NCBI GenBank assembly: GCA_947471745.1
Contig: CANJKZ010000010.1
Span: 5,327,001 to 5,391,000, forward strand
DNA from: Closterium sp. Naga37s-1
Lineage: Eukaryota; Streptophyta; Zygnematophyceae; Desmidiales; Closteriaceae
Length of the DNA: 64,000 nucleotides
Reading direction: 5' to 3'
The notes beneath the pieces were generated by a model that ran no database searches, was not told the DNA's origin, and was given only the letters and a program-made list of their open reading frames with translations. The position numbers were made by a program, and so were the translations under genes. Positions 13,401-24,055 of the stretch are shown here, piece by piece. Each line of letters starts with the position of its first letter. Positions within the stretch are counted from its first letter, which is position 1.

Positions 13401-14716
13401 GCCATACAACGACATACCATACCACCATATGCCATACCGCGACATACCATACCACCATATGCCATACCACGACATACCATACCACCATATGCCATACCAC
13501 GACATACCATACCACCATATGCCATACCACGACATACCATACCACCACATACCATACCACCATATGTCATACCACGACATACCATACCACCATATGCCAT
13601 ACCACCACATACCATACCACGACATACCATACCACCATATGCCATACCACGACATACCATACCACCATATGCCATACCACGACATACCATACCACCATAT
13701 GCCATACCACGACATACCATACCACCACATACCATACCACCATATGCCATACCACGACATACCATACCACCATATGCCATACCACCACATACCATACCAC
13801 CACATACCATACCACCACGTGCCATACCACGACATGCCATACCACGACATGCCATACCACGACATGCCATACCACGACATGCCATACCACGACATGCCAT
13901 GCCACGACATGCCATACCACGACATGGCATGCCACGACATGCCATGCGTCTCACTCACCTTCCGCAGAGATCGTGGATTAACAGGCGCAAAGGCGGAGAG
14001 GGCCGAAGGAGCTGGGCAAGCAGCAGGGGGGACGGCGCTGGGGAGAGCGAGGAAAAACAAGTGGAGAGTGAGGAGAGGACTGATGCGGATGCGGTGTGTT
14101 TGAAATGGTGTGCAAATAGCACTGGCATGAATTTCGAGGAGGGTACGTGGAGATCGAAGCAGCAAACTTCGCAGAAATAAAAGTGATGGAATTGGGGGAG
14201 TAAAGACGAGGACATGCGGAACTGGGGGAGTACGAAGAGGGGAGAATGAACGCTGCTGTACAAATGTACTCCACTCGAGTCACCGTGCATGTCCTGTTCA
14301 TTTCCAACGCAGGTTATACACGCTATACGAAGCTACACGTTGCGTAAAGGAAAACAAATTCGCTTGTATCCCGACATCCGAATTCGCCTCAAATGCGCGA
14401 AATTCGCGCATCAGGCGGAATTCTGCACGAATATCGCCCATTCGAGCGCTGTTGTTCACGGTTGGACAAGCACACGCTCGTCTGAAAAAAAAGACACGCA
14501 TGCGAGAAACGGAAGAGAAGAGAATAAACTACCGGTAAGACTAAACACTGTTGTTTCTGCATACCTTCTTTGCCCGCGATGACTGTTGCTTAGTGAAGAA
14601 AAGGCGGGACTGTTGCATGTGGTGGCCCGCACGAAAGAATTATTCGTTGCCACGTCAGTGATGCAGGACACCGCAAAGACGGTAGAAACCGCGGAGACGG
14701 CGGAGGCGGCAGCCAT
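4488..14716 (-). CDS. ACR11: ACT-domain repeat protein, ACR11/ACR12-like, plastid
   Basis: Nine-exon model on the minus strand: 14565-14716, 13959-14037, 11214-11369, 10305-10399, 9119-9197, 7805-7858, 6072-6230, 5444-5512, 4488-4553. All introns are GT-AG, phases agree, and the total is 909 nt (302 aa; plant ACR11 is about 290 aa). Residues 1-77 look like a plastid transit peptide (Ser/Ala/Val-rich, almost no acids). ACT domain 1 is about 98-165, with FGDRLGALMDT then LGLNVVKGRV. A linker contains TIIANLLKYHP and QLAMG. ACT domain 2 is about 210-300, with AADRPGLLMEIVDVL, SAEIDTE and AKDVFTVSY. The end, LNALNYTLSRPDIEAEESY, matches ACR11 tails. In Arabidopsis the family is plastid-located and associated with glutamine synthetase (GLN2). 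Exons 1-2 and exon 6 are the least sure; exon 6 has a near-copy at about 7668-7721. Introns are filled with arrays and exon copies. Confidence 0.85.
4685..4800. repeat. Minisatellite, about 19-20 bp unit, ACR last intron
   Basis: About six units of GAGGTATGGGACAGAACT (+ strand), just upstream of the pyrimidine tract of the last ACR exon. Confidence 0.85.
5220..5445 (-). repeat. 19-bp array starting at the ACR exon 8 donor site
   Basis: In gene direction the exon ends ATGACCACG and its donor GTGAGATGAAACGAGCATG is followed by unit after unit of the same 19 bp, each again beginning GTGAGAT. Later units decay. The same array occurs at about 57900-58190 in segmental copy B, in opposite orientation relative to the ACR debris. 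Confidence 0.85.
5513..6071 (-). repeat. ACR intron 7 with degraded exon 8 copies and short arrays
   Basis: Three degraded copies of the start of exon 8 (GTGGTGGCGAAGGATGTG type, preceded by TGCATGCAG) lie at about 5607-5640, 5690-5712 and 5785-5810. Between them are a 14-bp array (GAGATGAGCCATGA, about 5525-5590), a 7-bp array (GGAGATG, about 5835-5890) and a CACAG run (5998-6025). Confidence 0.75.
6298..6422. repeat. 8-bp array (TCTGCCGG/TCTGCTGG)
   Basis: About 15 units of an 8-bp repeat in the ACR intron between exons 6 and 7. A degraded copy of the exon 7 start follows at about 6455-6492. Confidence 0.85.
6793..7505. repeat. 33-bp minisatellite, about 21 units
   Basis: Nearly perfect 33-bp units (core AATGCATGTGGGGTGAGTAC on the + strand) with only two or three variant positions, in the ACR intron between exons 6 and 7. 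Open in several frames because 33 is a multiple of three; not coding. Confidence 0.95.
7660..8200 (-). repeat. ACR exon 6, two exon 6 copies and a purine-rich array
   Basis: The exon chosen for the model is 7805-7858 (acceptor CTGCAG, donor GTGAGTGA). A near-complete copy lies at about 7668-7721 with the same donor, and a poorer copy at about 8140-8190. Between 7868 and 8105 is a GGAAGGGG/GGTAAGGC array of about 21-bp period. Confidence 0.75.
8395..9119 (-). repeat. 28-bp array built from ACR exon 5 end plus its 5' splice site
   Basis: About 23-24 nearly identical 28-bp units, then three shorter 21-bp units that run straight into the real exon. In gene direction each unit contains AAGTACCACCCC followed by GTGAGTG, i.e. 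the last codons of exon 5 (LKYHP) and its donor site. The unit is not a multiple of three. Confidence 0.95.
9236..9298. repeat. Pentamer array (GGGAT)n
   Basis: About 12 units of GGATG/GGGAT in the ACR intron between exons 4 and 5. Confidence 0.85.
9640..10140. repeat. 12-bp array (AACACTGCATGC), about 41 units
   Basis: Perfect 12-bp units with a single recurring A/T variant (GCATGC/GCTTGC), in the ACR intron between exons 4 and 5. The long ORFs in all frames here are artefacts of the 12-bp period. Confidence 0.95.
10480..11213 (-). repeat. Degraded copies of ACR exons 3 and 4
   Basis: Partial exon 4 copies (LGLNVVKGRV-type sequence) lie at about 10490-10532, 10565-10596 and 10660-10714. 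Partial exon 3 copies (end of the first ACT block plus donor) lie at about 10815-10880, 10984-11015 and 11036-11110. An 18-bp palindrome, TTTTGAGGCGCCTCAAAA, separates the last two. A CCCCA run is at 11150-11180. Confidence 0.75.
11450..11800 (-). repeat. Further degraded copies of ACR exon 3
   Basis: A copy of the exon 3 start with its acceptor (ASHTIATSAA...EEVPV) spans about 11455-11580, and a poorer copy about 11700-11775. Both keep the CCACCAG or CTACCAG acceptor type of the real exon. Confidence 0.7.
11876..13270. repeat. 18-bp array, about 76 units, inside an exon 3 copy
   Basis: Units of TCACCGCACTCTTTCTTA (18 bp), interrupted twice by a CTAACACCTCACTC variant (about 12724 and 12922). 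It is flanked at 13270-13340 by sequence like the first half of ACR exon 3 (EEMGPVTVAVVNH) and at about 11860-11890 by sequence like its second half, so the array seems to have grown inside an exon copy. Confidence 0.92.
13390..13950. repeat. CATACCACGACATAC-type minisatellite
   Basis: Higher-order array of 11-14-bp words (CATACCACCATATGC, CATACCACGACATAC, CATGCCACGAC) in the ACR intron between exons 2 and 3, ending just before the exon 2 donor. Confidence 0.9.
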
Positions 14717-15449
14717 GTCGGAGAATAGGTATGGACAAGATGTCAACAGCGCGAAAGTATTGCTGGCAACACGCGATGCGCCAAGGTACGCAATCTTCTG
14801 TCAACGACGCTGTGCTACTGTGCAAGCAATGGCTGAATACAGACCAATGTGAGTGGCTGTGAAATGCGAGGGAAGTAGGCAAGACTGGGTGAGTGGAAAT
14901 TGGAATCTCAACTGACCTCGCCCTGCTGTTTCCGCTCCTGCTGCTGCACTGACCTAAGACTAGCAATTCGAGGATCTCGAGGTGGAAAGGACGTCCCCCC
15001 TTGGAATGTGCTGCAAATGAAGAATCCCGAAAGGCAGGTGACTGTAATGAAGGAACTTGGTGGTGAAGGCTCAACATTGACCAATGGCGAGTGTGTCCAA
15101 ATGCCTTGGAGATTCCTCCACGCTGGCATTGTCGCTCGCACTGTCAGCTACGCCACATGGCGATACTTTCTGGAGGAGAACATGTTGACCTGGGTCCCGA
15201 GATGAATCTCTTACGTGGCACTCCTTTGCATCCGTGAAAAGGCGGATCTCTGAACTCGATAAAACCCTTCCATTAAATTACATCCGAACTTTTCAAACGC
15301 TAAATTCTATCAGGCTGGAATTAATCTTAAAGCTGGTCCTACAGAAACACTTATTGAACAAACATCCCGTACGATACAATGCCCAAAATTTCATAACACC
15401 CCAATCTACCTGCACAGCTTGTGCTGCGCTATAACACACTGCAGCAATT
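14717..15449. other. Intergenic: ACR upstream region and AK 3' region
   Basis: About 730 bp between the ACR start and the AK stop, both on the minus strand. It must hold the ACR promoter and the AK 3' UTR. No TATA box or other gene stands out. Confidence 0.5.
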
Positions 15450-18400
15450 CTAAACACCAAAGAATTCCTTGTGGAGCAGCTGCACCAGCTCTGTGGCTTC
15501 ATCATCGTCCACAACCAAAGCGATGTTCACCTGCAGGCGAAACAGACAAGTCACAAATGAGCAATCACTCGACAAACACCTAGCTCAAAACTGGATTCTA
15601 GAACACTACTCTGCTCTGAAACACCTGTCACACTCAAAAAAGCTCTTCTCTCTCACCTTGGAAGCTCCCTGCGAGATCATCTGCACGTTGGTCCCGTTTC
15701 GTCTGAACACGCCAAACACCTTCTCCAGAATCACCGACGACCGTGACACGTTTCCAATCAGACTAATAATCGACCGCCGCTGCAATAACTTCACCACCGC
15801 CACCTGCTCGAGCTCCTCCACCATCTTATCCAGCTCCTGCTGAATCAGTTCACGCGACCACAGCTTCGCCGGGTCAAGCGTCAGCGACAAGCTCACCTCA
15901 CTCGTTGCCACCACATCCACCGAAATCCCCTGCGCCTCGAAAATCGCAAAAACTTTCGCGAGGAACCCAAACTGCCCGAGCATCCTCAGGCTGACCAGAT
16001 CCAGCAGGGTAACCCCACGCTTCACCACAATACTGGTCAGCAGCGCCGACGACAAATCCCTCTCTTGGGTAATCAATGTCCCGGGAGCGCTGCAATTATA
16101 CGAGTTCTTCACCCTGACTGGAATATTCCCCTCCCGCGCCGGCCGCATGCTCTGCGGATGCAGCACCTGCGCTCCGAAGTACGCCAGCTCGGAAGCTTCC
16201 TCGAAGGTGAGGAAGGGCACGGGCACGGCGCTGCGGTGCAGGTTGGGGTCGCAGGTGAGCACGCCGTCCACGTCCTTCCACACCTGCACCTCCTGCAGCC
16301 CCAGCGCTCGCCCTATGATGGTCGCCGTCAGGTCGCTGCCTCCGCGGCCCAGTGTGGTCGTCGCTCCCGTCTTCTTGCCCTGAGGGAGGGAACAGGGGGT
16401 GAGGGGCGAGGGGCAAGGGGCGAGGGGCGAGGGGAGATGGTTGAGAGGAGGTACGACATGTTGTTGATGGTAGTTGAGCTGATCACATGAACCCAACCAC
16501 AGTGCAACCAAGCACAGAGGCGCTCTTGCATTGCATAGGCACCGCTTATCCATCGGGGTTTGCCAGCCACGTTCTTGCAACTAAGTGGTTATAGACGGTC
16601 CACTACATACCCAATGCTTGCACGTGCATGCCCACACACACCTTTCAGAAAGTTGGTCCTGGCGCCCTCACCCTCTCCCTAATCCACTCACCCGGCCCAG
16701 AAAGCCTGTGACCACCGGAATGAACGCCCTGCTGCTCTCATCCGCACTGCCAGCAGCACTTTCCAGGTGAGCATCGTAGGCGGAGAGGAGGGAGTCCGCC
16801 ACGGCGGGGTAGGTCTCGTCCAGCACGTCCGCGTTGGTGAACTCGTCCGTCGTGATCACTCCCATGTGGAACGCGTCGAACTGACGGGGTGTGTGGGGGA
16901 GGGCGGGGAGGAGAAGCGGGAGGAGGGAGAGGGGGAAGTGTGTACGGGAGGGCACATTGGGAGTGACTCAGCAGCAATAGAGGTCTCGCCCAGCACGCCC
17001 GCGTTGGTGAGCTCATCCGTCGTTATCACGCCCATGTGGAACGCGTCGAACTGACGGGGTGTGTGGGGGAGGGCAGGGCAGGGAGGGGAACGGGTGGGGA
17101 AAAGGGAGGAAAGAGTGGAGGGAGGGAAGGATTTGTCGGCACCGGTTGTGTCAACAGCAGCAGGGCACGTCCACGTTGGTGAACTCGTCCGTGGTGCCAC
17201 CCGTGGCGTTTTGAAAAAAGGGAAAGAGGGAGGGAGAGGGAGGAGGAGGGATGGGGGGAGTGTGGGAGAGAGGGTGGGAGGGAGGGCGGGAGGCGGGGAG
17301 TGAGGGAGAAAGGGAGGGAAAGAGGGAGGGAGGGAAAGAGGGGTGGAATGAAGAGGGAGAGAAAGAGGGAGGGAAAGAGGGAGGGAGGGAAGAGGGAGAG
17401 GAGGGAGGGAGGGAGGGAGGGAGGGAGGGAGGGAGGGAGGGAGGGAGGGAGGGAGGGAGGGAGGGAGGGAGGGAGGGAGGGAGGGAGGGACGGAGGGACG
17501 GAGGGACGGAGGGACGGAGGGACGGAGGGAGGGAGGGAGGGACGGACGGAGGGACGGAGGGACGGAGGGACGGACGGACGGACGGACGGACGGACGGAGG
17601 GACGGAAGGACGGAGGAAGGGACGGAGGGAGGGAGGGAGTAAGGTAGAAAGGGAGGGAGGGAGGGAGAGTGGGGAAGAGTGGGGCTGGTCCGCGTCGTAC
17701 CTGCTTGGACGGCACTCGCAGCGAGTTGAGGTAGGCGGCGAAGATGCGCGTGGAGCAGCGCCTTTTGAGACGTGTAGAAAGGGCGAGAGGGTCTGGTCTG
17801 CGTCATACCTGCTTGAACAGCGTCGTACCTGCTTGGACGGCACACCCAAGGAGTTGAGGTAGGCGGCGAAGATGCGCGTGGAGCAGCGCTCGCCGAACGA
17901 CACGAGGTAATCCGAGGAGCGCGGAGTCAGCTCGCGCATGAGCGCTATCCCCGTTACTAGCTGCTGCAGCTCGTGCATAAGTTCTGGTCAGAGGGGTCAT
18001 GGAGATGGTTGAAGCAAGAGGAAGAGTTGAGTGAGGAACCAGATTAGATTTGGAAATCAAGAGCAGACGAGAGGAGCTGAGTGGACGGTTGACATAAGCA
18101 GCGCAAGAGGATTCAGAAAGCAGCTTGCGCACAACACAGAGCGCAGCGGAAGAGTTCAACACAGTCCGAAGGGTTTTACAGGGTTTAACCCTCAAGGGTC
18201 ACTGAGCTGCACTCGCCCATGAATTCAGGGGCCAGCTCGCACGCGCACATGAAAACCATCGCTTGCGCACCCAAATCTCCCTCATAACTGACCCAATCGC
18301 CTCACCCACACCGCTCACCATGCACCTCAGCGCAATCGACGCCGAGCTCCTCCATGGTGGACACGTGGAGCTCTCTGATTACTCGCAGCTCGTCGATCGC

Positions 18401-19480
18401 TGCGCACTTGGCGGACCCGCACGTCAGCGCCCTCTCGCCCACCTGCCAGTAGGATGCAATGTAGATAGCGAGAACTGTGAATTCGCCGTCGCTGTCGGCT
18501 AGACTCAGTGGAGAAGAAACAAGGCATGACGAGTCGAAAGAGAAAGGTACGTTTGTTGTTATGTCGGTCCTTGGAGGAACGGTGATCGACGAAGTGACTG
18601 GCCTGCAAACGTACAATTCTCCTAGATCGGGCACAGGGGCAACAATACAAAGACCGGCTACGAAGACCACTCCGTTAGACGGCCGTCAGTCTCCTTATGC
18701 CGGAAACCGGCTCTCAAAAGTCCGACTAGACGTCCTCGTAGCACGTTTTCGGATTCAGAAATCGCATGAAGCGGCCAGCATTCGCGCTATTGACCGAGAC
18801 ACGGTCAGCAGAGCATGCCGCACCTTGATCAGGTTGTTTGTCGTTTTCCCCATGGCGGACATGACGATGATCGGATTCTCCTCTGGGAATGACAGTATCA
18901 GATCTGCCACCTCCCTCATGCGCGCCGCGTTCGCCACCGACGAGCCGCCGAATTTCATAACTACAGTGTACGGCACTTCTGGCGGCAGCGCATCTGGCAT
19001 CTCGGCGAGCGGCGCGTCGAGTGATTGCAGCGCCGACGCGGCTCGGACGGATGACAACGTAGCGGCGTCTGATTGGTCCTGATCGAGGCGTCGCGAGGAA
19101 AGAGCGGGAATGGGGGACTGCGCCCGAGCGGCGGCGTTCTTCAGGGATAACGATTGGCTGGATTTGGCAGGAGCCGGCTGGGAGATGCTAGGCAGGCCGT
19201 GAGATCTGGACCGTACGTTCCGATCTAGGCACTCTGCTCGTACTCTCGGAGCGCAAGTGGCAATATTGATACCAGGAGCCATGGCGAACGTGGGAATTCG
19301 CGCAAAAGTGTTGTTGATACCTCCAAGGCTTTTGTTTCGCACGGAGTGACAGTTATTGACTGAGCACGGGATGTGATCGCGACTCGACCGGCTGCTACTA
19401 TAAACAGACTGATTGGGACAAGAAACGGCGACTTGCGCGCTGGCGGCTAGAATAGAACTAATCTGGTACAAATAAGCCAT
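15450..19480 (-). CDS. AK: Aspartate kinase, monofunctional, plastid
   Basis: Catalyses L-aspartate + ATP to aspartyl phosphate, the first step to Lys, Thr and Met in plastids. Six-exon model: 18824-19480, 18319-18442, 17829-17983, 16692-16880, 15657-16379, 15450-15530; GT-AG introns, consistent phases. From the ATG at 19480 it gives 642 aa; from the ATG at 19282 it gives 576 aa, nearer the plant norm and my preferred start. In the 576-aa numbering: transit-like N-terminus 1-100, KFGGSS at 110-115, VSFGERCSTRIFAAYL near 225, TGFLGRGKKTGATTTLGRGG around 303-322, VWKDVDGVLTCDP near 342-354, FGAQVLHPQSMRPAREG near 377-393. Two C-terminal ACT domains, about 432-500 and 511-576, are the usual Lys-feedback site. 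No homoserine dehydrogenase domain follows. Introns hold truncated copies of two exons. Confidence 0.92.
16981..17212 (-). repeat. Two truncated copies of AK exon 4
   Basis: 16981-17054 repeats the acceptor and first half of exon 4 (FDAFHMGVITTDE) with substitutions and no donor. 17163-17212 repeats an inner part. The real exon is 16692-16880. The intervening G-rich sequence is also repeated. Confidence 0.8.
17395..17660. repeat. (GGGA)n/(GGGACGGA)n array
   Basis: Purine-rich tetramer array grading into GGACGGAC octamers, in the AK intron between exons 3 and 4. Confidence 0.9.
17700..17766 (-). repeat. Truncated copy of AK exon 3 with donor site
   Basis: Repeats the last 20 codons of exon 3 (STRIFAAYLNSL...PSKQ) and the GTACGACG donor. 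It ends at CTTTTGAGACG, a decayed relative of the TTTTGAG palindrome family. Confidence 0.75.
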
Positions 19481-20880
19481 CCTTTACTTTCCGAAAGTCT
19501 ATGAAGGCCTGACCAGCAAATGCCACGACGAGCACCACGAGCACACTCAAGCCAGCGTAACTTCCTCGCAATGCCGCAACTAGCTTCCCGCGCGGTCTGT
19601 TCCACCTGCCCACAGCCACAGACAATGGCGCGTTGGAAAGGGGCCGGTTTTAGGCCCCAACCTACTCGAGCAGGCTTCACTGTGTTGGAGGCGCTGTGCC
19701 GTGTTGGACCCTGGAAGCAGGGTTTAGGGCGTGTCTGAAGTGAATTTCGACGTTTGCCGACGAAACTTTCGTCGACGTTCCTTGACGAAACTCGACATCC
19801 GTTTTCAGCTGTGTTCACTTCAGACACCCACACGACAAAATAACCCACACGTGCCATAGGAACACTGTTATAAGTTGCCCATGGAGCTCACCTACCCGCA
19901 AATGCATAGATCTGCGCTGACTTGGACTTGAAAAGGAAACGCCTGGACGAATGTGACTGCTCCAATCTTCGCTGTGCTGTGGTGCGTGTGAAGCGAAGCG
20001 AACGAGCCTGTTCGGTGACCGTTTGAACAGTGCTCGTGGAGGGGCTATGGGGTTGATGGATTGGCGGGAAAACGGCGAAAAGTGGAAGCGCGTTGTCTGT
20101 GAGATGGGAATCTGCGCCGCCCTGGGAGGAAGGAGATCGGACAAAACGTGGGGCGTGTCCTTGTTGCGCAAATATATTTGCGGTTCGTCTTGCGTTTACA
20201 AGTTCCAGCTTTTGTGCTTGGAAAATAATTTCTCTGGTTGACGATGGGGCGAAAAAACTGCAGATCGAAGGATACATGGAAACAAAGTGGGATTTTGAGC
20301 CTCACTTACTGAAATATCGACGCAGCTCGAAATGGAAATGGTACCTCGAAAATTCAGCCTCTGACTGACAGCAACGCATGCCAGTCTGGTTTCGCAAAAG
20401 CACAACGGGGCAGTGGCGGATGTTGGGGTAACCGCACAATGAGACGTCAACAGTAGCACCAAACCTGGGGGCTTCGCGCTGTGAATGGATTGGGTGGTGG
20501 TGGAACTGTGGCAGAGATACTGCACGGGGGGTGGCAAAAAATCAAAATTGGTGCATCTGAGAAAGGCTGTTATATGGCTCATAATAAAACAGTGGATTTG
20601 TTATGAGACTAGTGTGCTGAAAGAATCCGATAATAGGCACGTAGCGAATGACTCCAGCTGGGAACATTTGAAATCGAGGCCTGGCAGAGAGGTATGGGTG
20701 TACGAAATAGCCGACGATAGGAAGCAGTCCAGAAAATCAGATCAGAACGTCTTGGCAGGGTGCGTCGCACCGAGTTTCAAAGCATCGACGCACTAAAAAG
20801 CCCTGTGGGATGCATCGCATTCTCGAGAAGTTAGCAATGTTTTGGGGTGACGTGCAGCTACGCCTTGGGTGACGTCACCA
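19481..20880. other. AK upstream region, no gene seen
   Basis: Presumed promoter and 5' UTR side of the AK gene. Apart from the 97-bp inverted repeat at 19731-19827 I see no coding or repeat signal. Confidence 0.4.
19731..19827. repeat. 97-bp inverted-repeat unit upstream of AK
   Basis: GTGTCTGAAGTGAA at 19731-19744 is perfectly inverted at 19814-19827, with an inner hairpin (CGACGAAA...TTTCGTCG). Could be a very small MITE or a regulatory hairpin. Confidence 0.6.
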
Positions 20881-21249
20881 ATATTGAATATTTGCCTGGC
20901 GACCTAAGCCCTGGCAACAGCGACGTCATCCAGCTCTGCGCGCTCACCACCCTGTGAGTGCACTGCTTACTTGCCTACAACCAGTATGTAGTTTGCATGC
21001 CACGCGGTGGGTGGATTGGATTGCCTGCTGCTGCTGCTCCTTGGATATTGTGTTCATACGCACGCTGTCACTCTTAACAAAACCATCTGAATTCAATGGC
21101 CCCCGGCCACCCATGCAATCATCAAGCAACAAGCAATCACTTTCATCCCCCTTTCCCCCTCCCCGTTTTCCCCTTCCCTTTCCACTCACCATTCCTCTCC
21201 CCTTTCTCTTTCCTCCTCCCCTTTCTTCCTTTCTCTTTCCCGCTTCCCT

Positions 21250-21402
21250 TTCATGCGCTTCACATGCGCTTCACATGCGCTTCACATGCGCTTCACATGC
21301 ACCTCACATGCGCTTCACATGCGCCCCACATGCGCCTCACATGCGCTTCACATGCGCTTCACATGCGCCTCACATGCGCCTCACATGCGCCTCACGCGCG
21401 AC
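21250..21402. repeat. 11-bp array (TTCACATGCGC)
   Basis: About 13 units of CACATGCGCTT/CACATGCGCCT. The word is shared with the ACR exon 6 sequence GGCCTCACATGCGACTC, so it may have grown from an exon 6 copy. Confidence 0.85.
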
Positions 21403-21482
21403 TCGCTTCCTTGCACCGAAGCCCACCAATCAGCACCCCTCTATCCGTTCCTTCCCCTTCACCCTTCCCGCCACCCTTCCCC

Positions 21483-23452
21483 CCTTCAGGAGTCAGGCAC
21501 GGAGCTCACATGCGACTCACCTCCTTGCACCAAACCCCACCGTCCTGCACCTCAATCTGTTCCCCTTCCCCCTTTCCCATTCTCCCCACCTGCAGGAGTC
21601 AGGCACACAGCTGGCCATGGGCCTCACATGCGACTCGCCGCCCTGCAATGTGAGAGAGGGGAGGGTGGCAGGAATTTGAAGGTGCTGGGTGCTGGGTTCT
21701 TGGTGCTTGGTGCTGGGTGTTGGGTGCTGGGTGGTGTGTGCACCACTGGGAGGTCATGGTGTACTTGTGTGTATGCTATGCGCCACAGAAGCTCCGCAAG
21801 GGAGAGGTCGACACCGAGGTGGGTGGTGCAGAGTGCTGCTGTGAGTTTGCTGTGCTGTCAAGCTGTGGTGAAAAGCTATGCTGTGCATCGGAGGCAGCAG
21901 ATGGGGTGCGGCTGCTGCTCATGGAGATAGTTGATAATCAGCTCCCTGCTCACGGGGATGTCTGTTAGTGTGACGTCAGCAGAGGTCGACACCGAGGTGG
22001 GTGGGGACGGGTCCTGAGGTGAGGCGGGTGAGGTGAGTGCGGTGCACGCCCATTGCGCATTGCCCATTGCCTGCCAGCATATGTTGGCAAAGGATGTGCC
22101 AGCGCCAGCATCTCTCTGTGAGTGCCACTGTGCATGTGTGCTGTGCATTAGATTAGACTTATCTGTATCGCGCTTCCCATGCTGCAGTGTAGACACCATC
22201 TCCCATTTCCCATCTCTCATTGCCCATCGTCCATCTATGTGTGTGCAAGGAGTGGTGGCAAAGGATGTGTTTCCATGTCACACCATGCTTGACATCTTAC
22301 ACAACAATCAGCACCTCCTATGTCTCATAGCCCTTTGTCCATCGTCCATCCATGTGCATGCACAGAGAGTGGTGGCAAATGATGTGTTTACATGTCATAC
22401 CATGCTGCATGCACGTTTCACACAACGATCACTGTCTCCCTTCTCTCACCACTTGTGACCCATTGCCCATATATGTGTGAGCAGGGGTGGTGGCGAACGA
22501 TGTGATTACGGACTTGTACCATTCTTCACATCCCATGCACTGACCACCATGTCCCCATACCCACCTACCATCGTTCATCTCCCATGCATGTGCATGCAGG
22601 GCGTGGTGGCGAAGGATGTGTTCACGGTGACGAGCACGGCGAGATGAAACAAGCATGGTGGGATGAAACCGAAAGTTTTGTGTTGTGTTGTGTCCCTGCC
22701 ACCAGTGTCCCTGCCACCAGTGTCCCTGCCGCCAGTGTCCCTGCCGCCAGTGTCCCTGCCGCCTGTGTCCCTGCCGCCTGTGTCCCTGCCGGCTGTGTCC
22801 CTGCCGCCTGTGTCCCTGCCGCCTGTGTCCCTGCCGCCAGTGTCCCTTCGTTAGCAAACCTTATTCATGCCACCTGTTCCTATCCGTTTTCTGCACATAT
22901 TTCTCTATTCGTTCGGGCTCTGCTGCTGGCTGCTCACCAATTCCCTCGTGCACCAATGCTGCCAATCCATCATGAGTGATCACCACTGCTCCCCCTCCTC
23001 AGTTTGCCTCTCGTCTGTGCTCCACCTCACACCCCTCTCAACGCCCTCAACAACTTACGCTTTCCCCTCTCTCCTGGCGGACTCCCACTGCTCTGAAGCT
23101 CAATCCCTCCTCCCACCGTATACACTTCTCTCTCCTCCGTAAAACCCCTCCCCCCTTGTCCCCTTTCTTCTCCTCCTTTTCCCTGACCTTCTGAGTGATT
23201 ACCCACTGTCATCACCCTTATTCGAATCTTTTACAAGGAACACTCGATTCTGTCCTCTTCTTTTGCTCTCCCAGTCTTCCCCTCAACCACCCATGCCGTT
23301 TCCCTCTCAATCATTCCTTTGCTGTCAAACACGCTTTATCGTCTCTGCCCTCTCTCCACTCCCTCGCCCCTCTCCCTCCCTCCTCCCAGCTCACACTCAA
23401 CGCCCTCAACTACACTCTCTTGCGGCCCGATACTGAGGCAGCGGAGAGCTAG
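21483..23452 (+). pseudogene. ACR11-like pseudogene fragment, copy A
   Basis: Exon-like blocks of the ACR gene in order on the + strand. Exon 6 copies are at about 21485-21525 and 21597-21650 (ESGTQLAMGLTCDSPPCN with acceptor and donor). A broken exon 7 (EAADG...LLMEIVD, VTSAEVDTE) is at about 21880-22000. Four or more exon 8 starts (VVAKDVF type) lie at about 22080-22625. A good last exon with acceptor, LTLNALNYTLLRPDTEAAES, is at about 23390-23452. There is no first ACT domain and exon 7 is disrupted, so it is a dead 3' copy, inverted relative to the real gene. Confidence 0.8.
22690..22852. repeat. 15-bp array (TGTCCCTGCCACCAG)
   Basis: About 11 units inside the copy A ACR debris. The inverted counterpart is at 57715-57818 in copy B. 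Confidence 0.85.
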
Positions 23453-24055
23453 CAGTGTCTTCAGGCACCTCATAATGCGGCAGAGAGCTTCCAGTGTCTG
23501 AAGACATCTTATATTGAGGCGAGGGCTACTTTTGTTCTGATAGGTACCTTTAACAAGGCAGAGGGCTACAAGGTACCGTACCAGTAGCAGCCCCAAGCAC
23601 ATGACCGGGCGGTGCATGTTTCTGGTGCTTTTTGTGTTTATTCCTGGATGTACCCCAGGTTTTTCTTCCTCACAGCTGTACAGTCTGTGTTGTATATCGA
23701 TTCATCTCTCCACCATTGACCAAAACCATTATTCATTAGAACTACCTATGTCAGACATATACCTTATGTCAACTTGCATTGCTCAGCAACCAAACAAGGT
23801 GCAGTCCCGAATTCACAGCTCTGAATATGATATTGGAAATGTTTTGGAGTCCCGAATCCACCCGTGCATGTCTTACAATTAGGAACCATTGCATTACTGT
23901 AGTATGGCATGTGCTGTGCGGATCTCTGGATACAGCAGTTATATACAAATATGCAAACCCAAACAACCTCAAGGAGCCAACTTCATTTAGTACCAACCCC
24001 TTCTTCTTGTCACTCACGTTCCCACCCTTGACATGGCTGGCTATGTTGACATGAC

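Noticed and set aside
16856-17978. PPSLPPSL-type 230-330 codon ORFs
   Set aside because: Purine/pyrimidine tetramer array in an AK intron.
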